From NCBI GenBank assembly GCA_910584795.1, contig CAJUBZ010000027.1, positions 1 to 9,937 of the forward strand: a stretch of DNA of 9,937 bases, in the 5' to 3' direction. This DNA is from an uncultured Eubacterium sp. (GTDB lineage Bacteria > Bacillota > Clostridia > Lachnospirales > Lachnospiraceae). Positions 1 to 5,501 of this stretch are shown here, piece after piece. The notes beneath the pieces are model-generated. The model ran no database searches, had not been told where the DNA came from, and was given only the letters and a program-made list of their open reading frames with translations. The stretch's first letter is position 1, and the number at the start of each line of letters is the position of its first letter. A program made the translations under genes and the position numbers.

Positions 1-72
1 TCATACAGGTTTGCTCCGGTTTTGTATAGGTACGCACTATCTACCGTTTACATAAATTCAATGAATTTTCGA

Positions 73-129
73 TTACTCAATAATTGTAGCCACACGGCCA
101 GAACCAACAGTTCTACCACCCTCACGGAT
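73..129 (-). pseudogene. tuf: Displaced 3' end of tuf (elongation factor Tu)
   Basis: The minus strand encodes IREGGRTVGSGRVATIIE followed by TAA, which I recognise as the extreme C-terminus of bacterial EF-Tu. A normal gene has Phe-Ala before the Ile; here the preceding codons encode Asn-Leu, and everything further upstream is unrelated, so only 18 codons and the stop remain of a protein of about 395 residues. An open frame continues back to an ATG at 261, but no known protein explains the fused 40-odd residues and an in-frame stop lies at 268-270. I read this as the duplicated tuf 3' end left when an element integrated into tuf, not as a gene. The tuf identity is confident; the integration history is inference, because the other end of the element is outside the window. 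Confidence 0.85.
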
Positions 130-130
130 T

Positions 131-145
131 AGGTTTGGAGAACCT
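131..145. repeat. Inverted repeat at the tuf junction
   Basis: AGGTT and AACCT form perfect 5-bp arms around TGGAG, immediately next to the point where tuf similarity ends. It could be a recombinase core site on the element side. The arms are short, so chance cannot be excluded. Confidence 0.4.
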
Positions 146-226
146 TGTGTGACAGATGGCGTGTTTTCGAGGTTTTGTATCGTCACATTTGCTGAAAATA
201 TTGATTTTCTCTGTGTTTTCAGAATT

Positions 227-248
227 TTTGTAGCCAATTTGTAGCCAA
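227..248. repeat. Tandem 11-bp direct repeat TTTGTAGCCAA
   Basis: Two perfect, immediately adjacent copies of TTTGTAGCCAA. On the minus strand this reads TTGGCTACAAA twice. Its core TTGTAGCCA is found again in the tuf remnant at 84-92. Adjacent short direct repeats near an element end resemble integrase arm-binding sites; that function is inferred. Confidence 0.6.
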
Positions 249-402
249 CCTCTATTCTCATAAATATTTATCTATTTGATTCAATTGCCAATCCAATAAA
301 TATCATTTGTGCCAGTTAACCCAAGCCATTTGATTAATATAGTCAGCTATCATTGCTATTAACTATATAAACACCACTCTATATTTCTTATTAATACCCT
401 AC

Positions 403-471
403 CTAATGGTTTTCCCCATCATCAAATAATACTCTATAACCATAATCCAACTCCTCTTCAGTGAATTCTAC
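403..471 (-). other. In-frame open extension after the ATPase stop codon
   Basis: Directly after the TGA stop of the ATPase gene (472-474), the same frame stays open for 22 codons to a TAG at 403-405. It encodes VEFTEEELDYGYRVLFDDGENH, with a protein-like mix of charged and aromatic residues. It might be a former C-terminus cut off by a recent nonsense mutation, a stop read-through product, or chance. No start site of its own is convincing. Confidence 0.25.
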
Positions 472-2880
472 TCAAACTTCATATATTTCTTCTTTAACAT
501 TAAATGACTGACCCACCTGACTATACTTGAAAAATTTATACAAAATATAGTTTTCTTTATCCATTTCGTGTGTTGACAAAATAATTTGTTTATTCAAAAA
601 ATCATTTCGTAAAACTTCAATCAAAGAAGAAATATTAATATCATCCATCGTTTGCACTGGATCATCTATAAGAATGAAACCAATATCATCAGCAGATTCC
701 TTAATATATTGTTTGTTCATTGCAAAAAGAAACGCCAAGACAAACCCTGAAAGTTGGCCGGAACTAAATGTATTTAATATATCATGTTTAGCATCACCGT
801 TTGACACAAATCTCATCTCATCCTTACTTACAAATACTCCCAATCCATTTTGATAATCTTGCAATATTTTCCCCGTATAAATCAATAAGGGAACTCTCAA
901 CTTTTTCAAAGTCATATTTTTATATTCTTCTACTTCTTTATCATATACTTTATTTAATTCATTCAACCGTTTACGAACATTTGTTACCTTTTCTTTTCTA
1001 ATAATTATTTTTCTAACGTCATCTTTTAATGAATGTATCTTAGTATTTTCTTTTTCCCAAATTATCGTTTCAAGGCAATCGCGTTTCTGCTTTAATGCTT
1101 CTTCCGATATTTGTTCCTTTATATAACTAATCGTATCTCCATAAGCTTTCTCAATATTTTTGTATCCGTGCTCAATATACAAATCATTGAAATCCTCGTT
1201 CTTTATTTTTCTAACAAGTTCAGATAATACCCTTTGTATCTCTATTATCATATTATCATCTTCTAATTTAGAGTTAAAATCTGTATTTGCAAGGTATTTC
1301 TCCAACTTTTCGACATTGGTTACCCTTCCAGAATCATTAATAAACTCTTCTAGTGATGTTTTTTGCTGAATTAACAATTTCACAGAAGTCTCATCTAAGC
1401 CATTCACATACGGATAAATTATCTCTTTCACTATTGCAATAGCACTCATAAGTTCTGCATTCTTCAACTCTATTCGTTCCCCAATACTTCCGCTTTCATC
1501 TTTTAATAATCTATCTACATCCTTAAAACCATCATTTAATATATCAACACTTTTAAATTTGGTATTGCAAAATGGACATATAGCCCCTTGTTTATCATAT
1601 TCTTCCTTAGCATTCTTTAACTCTATACGCGCACTTGCTAATCTCTCTATTATTTTTTGATTACTGGAAAGAGTATTTTTTAAACTAATAATTTCACTTG
1701 ATATATTCTTTATCAGTGAAAAATCAAATTGCCCCAATTCAGGAATTAATTCTTTTAACTTAACAATATATTCATCCTTATATTTTGTTGCATCTGGCAC
1801 ATCTTGTCGAAACAGCAACGAATAATTATATATTTGTATCTGTAAATCCCATTTATCCAGTTCTTTTTGCACATTTTCAACGGATACCAAATTATTAAAT
1901 ATGTATTTCTTTTGATTCACATAATCTTCTACTGACTTGCTTTGAAGTATTTTGGAAATATCTGTATTCCAGCAGTAATTTCTGTAATCACTTTCGTTTT
2001 CAATAAATGATATTAAGCTATTTAAAGATTTTTTCGCCTTTTTGATTTCAGAAACATTTAATTTCGAGAGGTTGGGATTATCCCAAAAGAATACCTCTGT
2101 ATCTTTTTGATATAATCCAAAATCTACAAACTTAGCATTTTTATTTCCAGCATGCACATTGTTCTTAGTCAACTCTTTTAGCTCTCTAATTTTTTCACTT
2201 AGCTTATTTTCCAAAGACAAAATCTCGTCATTAAACGGATGTCCACTTATTCCATTTCTACTACCAATAAGATCGACTACAACTTTTCTTCTTTCATCTA
2301 TGAAACCTGTATTTAGCAAAACATTCATCGCATTTTTTCTATCAGAAATGGTTCTTTTCAAAAAATGTACAGATTCAGCTTGTGAAACGTAGTAATAAAC
2401 ATTGAAATTATTGGATCTATATTTTATTAACTTTTCATTATCTATTTCATTTTTCCATTCCCTATAGCCATAAAGAAATTCATCCAATTTATCTGTTGAT
2501 ATAAACTCTCTAACCTCACCATAGTTAATTGCATTTTCGACTTCAAGTTTATGATTACTATTTAGTATTTTTGCAAACAAGGTAAGGAATTCATCATGTT
2601 CATTTCTTAAAGTCAACACAACATAACCGTCCTCATTTGCTCTATTGAGTAATATATTTTTGCCTAAATTTGTATTTTTCTTCTCTATTCCCTTATCAAG
2701 TCGTGTAATATTTTTAGAAAATATTAGTTCCACTGCATCAAAAAAAGTAGTTTTTCCAAATCCATTGGGGCCAGATAAAATAATAGGATTCTTTTCGTAA
2801 TCGATGCAAAATTCATAATATTTTGCATTATCAAAACATTTAAAATTTTTTAAACGCAAATTAACAATTCTATACTGCAT
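472..2880 (-). CDS. ABC-3C system ATPase, SMC/Rad50-like
   Basis: 802-residue ABC ATPase of the Rad50/SbcC/SMC type, probably the motor or sensor of the three-component system. Visible motifs in order: Walker A GPNGFGKT (37-44), Q-loop Gln167 (VSQAES), a long coiled-coil-rich middle, a zinc-hook-like CPFC (435-438), signature FSSGQLSG (705-712), Walker B ILIDDP (736-741) and H-loop STHE with His771. The usual catalytic Glu after the Walker B Asp is Asp (D740). The ATP-binding halves are split between the two termini, as in SMC proteins. The start ATG overlaps the stop of the middle-component gene (TAATG), with GGAGGAG at 2895-2889 eight bases upstream, so translation is probably coupled. By family knowledge, such ATPases act on DNA-protein complexes; the ligand here is unknown. 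The ATPase class is certain; assignment to ABC-3C rests on gene order and the partners. It could also be viewed as a generic AAA/RecF-like OLD-type defence ATPase, but no TOPRIM domain is present. Confidence 0.9.
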   Translation of the reverse strand: MQYRIVNLRLKNFKCFDNAKYYEFCIDYEKNPIILSGPNGFGKTTFFDAVELIFSKNITRLDKGIEKKNTNLGKNILLNRANEDGYVVLTLRNEHDEFLTLFAKILNSNHKLEVENAINYGEVREFISTDKLDEFLYGYREWKNEIDNEKLIKYRSNNFNVYYYVSQAESVHFLKRTISDRKNAMNVLLNTGFIDERRKVVVDLIGSRNGISGHPFNDEILSLENKLSEKIRELKELTKNNVHAGNKNAKFVDFGLYQKDTEVFFWDNPNLSKLNVSEIKKAKKSLNSLISFIENESDYRNYCWNTDISKILQSKSVEDYVNQKKYIFNNLVSVENVQKELDKWDLQIQIYNYSLLFRQDVPDATKYKDEYIVKLKELIPELGQFDFSLIKNISSEIISLKNTLSSNQKIIERLASARIELKNAKEEYDKQGAICPFCNTKFKSVDILNDGFKDVDRLLKDESGSIGERIELKNAELMSAIAIVKEIIYPYVNGLDETSVKLLIQQKTSLEEFINDSGRVTNVEKLEKYLANTDFNSKLEDDNMIIEIQRVLSELVRKIKNEDFNDLYIEHGYKNIEKAYGDTISYIKEQISEEALKQKRDCLETIIWEKENTKIHSLKDDVRKIIIRKEKVTNVRKRLNELNKVYDKEVEEYKNMTLKKLRVPLLIYTGKILQDYQNGLGVFVSKDEMRFVSNGDAKHDILNTFSSGQLSGFVLAFLFAMNKQYIKESADDIGFILIDDPVQTMDDINISSLIEVLRNDFLNKQIILSTHEMDKENYILYKFFKYSQVGQSFNVKEEIYEV

Positions 2881-3665
2881 TACTCCGACTCCTCCAATAA
2901 TTTACTTAAGATTTTATCAACCTCTTTTTCAGAAATATCATCTTCCTCTTGGGAAATTAATTCCTCTATATCAATTTTATTTTTGATAATTGCTTGGTCA
3001 TATATTTTTAAATTATCGTCCAATGCATCATTAACCATCTTTTCCAAAGAAATTTCATCTGACTTCGCCCTAAATTTATATTGCAGGAATGGTACCTTTG
3101 AAAAAAGTCTAATCACAAGTTCATAAATACTATTGCTATTTTTAGCATTCATAAGAGAATAATAATTTTCTTCATCATCAGCTAAATCCGTAAGTATTTC
3201 AACAATATTTCTATCCTTATAATCGGATAACACTTTATTTAATCCCACTACTTGCTTTTCTGTATATGGTAAAATATACCTTTTGAAATAATTCGGTGAC
3301 TCTTCAATTGAATAAATTAAATTCCTATATTTTGCCAACATATTTATTTCTGAAAATTTAACAAGATATATAGCTGATGTATTTTTATCAATCTGTGCCA
3401 CTTCTTGCTTATCTTCAAATGAATCTATTATTGAATATTTTATCCCACTTTTTTCATTGGAACTATCAATATATTCTTCCTCTAATTTGCTCAGTTCTTC
3501 TCTTAAATAATTATCATCGTCAGATATATCTGAGCAATCAATAAAATTTAGGATAAAATAACTCACAACATTTTTGTTAGTGTTTGTAAAAAATATTCTG
3601 TTATTATCTTCCCAAAGTTTTATAAAGTTATATTCTTTAAAAAGATTAATCATAATTTCATTCAT
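2880..3665 (-). CDS. ABC-3C system middle component
   Basis: 261-residue protein encoded between the nuclease-like protein and the ABC ATPase. It has no enzyme motif, signal peptide or membrane segment that I can see. The segment QIDKNTSAIYLVKFSEI (91-107) followed by IEESPNYFKRYILPYT (120-135) resembles, from memory, middle components of type 1 (MC1) of ABC-three-component systems, small proteins thought to bridge ATPase and effector. The C-terminus (about 231-261) is strongly acidic and probably helical. The start ATG at 3665 shares one base with the upstream stop (TAATG), with AGGAG at 3680-3676 ten bases before it; a second in-frame ATG lies four codons later. The downstream gene begins in the same overlapping way. 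The family call is moderately confident; the bridging role is inferred from position and published predictions for this class. Confidence 0.7.
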   Translation of the reverse strand: MNEIMINLFKEYNFIKLWEDNNRIFFTNTNKNVVSYFILNFIDCSDISDDDNYLREELSKLEEEYIDSSNEKSGIKYSIIDSFEDKQEVAQIDKNTSAIYLVKFSEINMLAKYRNLIYSIEESPNYFKRYILPYTEKQVVGLNKVLSDYKDRNIVEILTDLADDEENYYSLMNAKNSNSIYELVIRLFSKVPFLQYKFRAKSDEISLEKMVNDALDDNLKIYDQAIIKNKIDIEELISQEEDDISEKEVDKILSKLLEESE

Positions 3666-5218
3666 TACTTCAATTCTCCTAATGCGATATTTTTGTCTAT
3701 GAGCCTTATTATCTTTGGTCTAATACAATCTTTTTTTATTTTTTCAACTGTTGAAGACGTAATACCATTTATTTCGTTTAATTCTTTTTCCGTTAACACA
3801 TGTACATCTGATCCATTATAAAATAAAGCTTCCTCACGTAATCTATCTGTAATCAAAACATCACATTCATAAAGTACTGATCTATCGGCTTCTTTCTTTA
3901 ACGCCGTTTGTAAATTTTGCTGAAACTCATTTGTGCTATAACTACTATCCAATGTCAATCTATATTTTTTAATTCCATCCTTTATTGCCTCATACACATT
4001 GCTTTTTTCCAGCCCCAAAGTTTTTATTTCGTCTAGTAAGTTAAGAAATAAATGTGAAACCAAACTGTCTTGTGGTAGATTATTACTTTTTCCCACCTGC
4101 GGCGTTTTTAATATTAAATTATGTATTATCTGATTTATATCATCTTCTGATTTATTATGCAAAATGCTAATCTGTTTATATAAATTGCAAACACTTGAAT
4201 CTTGACAATCTATACAATTACTTACAGTGCAATTATTCCATGTCTCACTTGGATACTCTGCATAAGCATCATAAATACTTCTCAACACCTGAAAATATTG
4301 ATAAGCTACAGTATCTATTTTTTCGTGATAGTCTACTACTATTTGTTCTACTATCTCATCGAATGTTAATATGCATTTTCCATTCTTATTTTTTTCTATA
4401 TAAAAATCTGTAATTCTTTTTTTCATATAAAGCATTAACTGATCATATACTAACGCTGCATAATCAACATCAACAAAGATATAATTAGGTCGTTCCATTC
4501 TCAATATTTCTACAATGACCCCATATGCTTTGCGTCGAATCTCTTTCGCATTATCATATTTTTCCTTATGCGCACACACAAATGCTTCATCGTCATTCAG
4601 CGATGGATTGTCTTTCTTAAAAATTTGTATCCTTTTCTCCATGATAGACTTGTATGTATCTAATGCGTTATTAATATCGCTAATCGTCGATTTTATTTTA
4701 TCTATATCTTTGGAATTTTTCGAGGCATACTTTATGATACTATATACATCTGCCTTTTTATGATTTCCTGCCACCTTATCCAAAACGATATAATTATCCT
4801 CTTTATCTGTAGCTGGAATCTCCTTTCTTTCTATTACTTTTTTATTTAATTGTTTTTTCAACATATTTATATAATCTAAAGTTGTTGACACAAAATCTAT
4901 TGGAATCTTTTTACCATTTGATATGTGAAACCAACCATATTCTGCCTTATTTTGAAGGATTCCTATTATAAAAGAAAATTTATCATTTGGCTCTAGCTTT
5001 ATTGCCCCAGCCTTAACTTGATGCAACGTAATATACTTATCATCTTCCCTTATAGAAAAATCTTCTTCACCTTCAATTTGTAAATTATATCCAGAAATAC
5101 TTTTTCCACTTTGCAACAAATCAAAGATTTTTTTCAGTGTCATATACAACGCTATATGCCCTTGATATTCGTAATCTTCCCATGATGTAATTGCGCTTAT
5201 TGGTTCAATTAATAACAT
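3665..5218 (-). CDS. ABC-3C effector with PD-(D/E)XK-like N-terminal domain
   Basis: 517-residue first gene of the three-gene cassette. Its N-terminal part (about 10-110) has the layout of a restriction-endonuclease fold: a leading helix (YEYQGHIALYMTLKKIF), then E49, D53 and Q67-V-K69, matching the E-x-D...QxK catalytic pattern of DUF4297/Mrr-like nucleases. A lysine-rich helical middle follows. Four cysteines, C330, C335, C338 and C344 (C-x4-C-x2-C-x5-C), probably bind zinc. The last about 130 residues (EFQQNLQTAL to the end) look like a conserved C-terminal domain of ABC-3C proteins. The start at 5218 is the only one available, because a stop lies eight codons upstream; its ribosome binding site is weak (AAGAG well upstream), unlike its neighbours. 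It is separated from the hsdR remnant by 76 bases. The nuclease role is inferred from motifs; the target (foreign DNA or host DNA in an abortive response) cannot be told. Confidence 0.75.
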   Translation of the reverse strand: MLLIEPISAITSWEDYEYQGHIALYMTLKKIFDLLQSGKSISGYNLQIEGEEDFSIREDDKYITLHQVKAGAIKLEPNDKFSFIIGILQNKAEYGWFHISNGKKIPIDFVSTTLDYINMLKKQLNKKVIERKEIPATDKEDNYIVLDKVAGNHKKADVYSIIKYASKNSKDIDKIKSTISDINNALDTYKSIMEKRIQIFKKDNPSLNDDEAFVCAHKEKYDNAKEIRRKAYGVIVEILRMERPNYIFVDVDYAALVYDQLMLYMKKRITDFYIEKNKNGKCILTFDEIVEQIVVDYHEKIDTVAYQYFQVLRSIYDAYAEYPSETWNNCTVSNCIDCQDSSVCNLYKQISILHNKSEDDINQIIHNLILKTPQVGKSNNLPQDSLVSHLFLNLLDEIKTLGLEKSNVYEAIKDGIKKYRLTLDSSYSTNEFQQNLQTALKKEADRSVLYECDVLITDRLREEALFYNGSDVHVLTEKELNEINGITSSTVEKIKKDCIRPKIIRLIDKNIALGELK

Positions 5219-5231
5219 CTCTTTATTTCTC

Positions 5232-5250
5232 TTAACAAACTATTTGTTAA
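5232..5250. promoter_or_regulatory. Inverted repeat upstream of the ABC-3C genes
   Basis: TTAACAAA (5232-5239) and TTTGTTAA (5243-5250) form perfect 8-bp arms around three bases, 14-32 bases before the start codon of the first ABC-3C gene. The position suits an operator or a hairpin that hides the weak ribosome binding site. It is not followed by a T run on the minus strand, so it is not a typical terminator. No regulator gene is in the window and no good promoter boxes are evident around it. Confidence 0.4.
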
Positions 5251-5294
5251 AATTTCTCCTCTCCGCTTCAGTGCAAGTTTGAAATTACAATTAA

Positions 5295-5501
5295 TCACGT
5301 TTTATCTCCAGTTCCATACGGTGTCGGATTCTCCGCCACTATAGATAAATTTTGCGGCTCATCATACAAATATGTTACTGTTTCCTCTGAAATCTTAATT
5401 CCTTTCTTCCTCATCTCCCGATACACCACCTCCGCCAACGCACTCATAATCGCATTATATTTAGCCGTATCTTCAAACAAACTCTGATATGACTCCTGCG
5501 C
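5295..5501 (-). pseudogene. hsdR: Out-of-frame C-terminal end of HsdR
   Basis: After the frameshift the next frame encodes AQESYQSLFEDTAKYNAIMS and continues ALAEVVYREMRKK to a TAA at 5295, 68 residues in all. This strongly resembles the ordinary C-terminal end of HsdR, where IFPKxFxxxAQ is followed by a Leu-Phe-Glu helix and an Ala-rich VYR segment. It directly continues the IFPKAFGTAAQDGYM text of the main frame. A TTG at 5480 could be called as a start, but it has no ribosome binding site, so this is not an independent gene. Restoring one base near 5501/5502 would join the two parts into a protein of about 1026 residues. Confidence 0.8.

Larger units (their letters stand above)
73..145. 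other. Putative attachment-site junction (attL/attR) in tuf
   Basis: Homology to tuf stops abruptly at about 129/130. Directly beside the break lies the inverted repeat AGGTT-TGGAG-AACCT (131-145). Inside the tuf part (minus strand) is a similarly spaced AGAAC-TGTTG-GTTCT. Tyrosine recombinases commonly use the 3' ends of conserved genes as attachment sites and recognise short inverted core sites around the crossover. The nonamer TTGTAGCCA occurs in the tuf part (84-92) and twice more at 228-236 and 239-247. No integrase gene is visible in the window. The junction is seen directly; its role as an att site is inferred. Confidence 0.6.
133..471. other. Gene-free left end of the putative element
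   Basis: This AT-rich stretch lies between the ATPase gene and the tuf remnant. It holds the junction inverted repeat, the tandem TTTGTAGCCAA repeat, a short open extension of the ATPase frame (406-471) and a weak inverted repeat, ATATAGT at 337-343 with ACTATAT at 362-368. I see no clear terminator (no stem followed by a T run on the minus strand), no RNA gene and no convincing small ORF. The operon may end in a weak or factor-dependent terminator here. Confidence 0.5.

Noticed and set aside
54..68. AAATTCA-A-TGAATTT palindrome just after the tuf stop as a tuf terminator
   Set aside because: The loop is one base, the stem is AT-rich and there is no T run, so an intrinsic terminator is unlikely.
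73..261. A 62-codon open frame as a gene for a small protein
   Set aside because: Its C-terminal third is the tuf remnant and the rest covers the repeats. It has no good ribosome binding site, so it is best explained as an accidental fusion at the element junction. The stretch VGYKLATK might be the tail of a lost integrase, but no upstream coding sequence supports that.
337..368. Inverted repeat ATATAGT/ACTATAT as a terminator for the ABC-3C operon
   Set aside because: The stem is short and AT-only with an 18-base loop, and no T run follows on the minus strand.
5248..5276. Promoter for the ABC-3C genes with TTGCAC as the -35 box
   Set aside because: At 17 or 18 bases spacing the -10 candidates (ATTTTA, TTTTAA) match the consensus poorly.
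5295..5480. Independent small gene starting at TTG 5480
   Set aside because: Its sequence continues the HsdR C-terminus after a one-base shift and it has no ribosome binding site.
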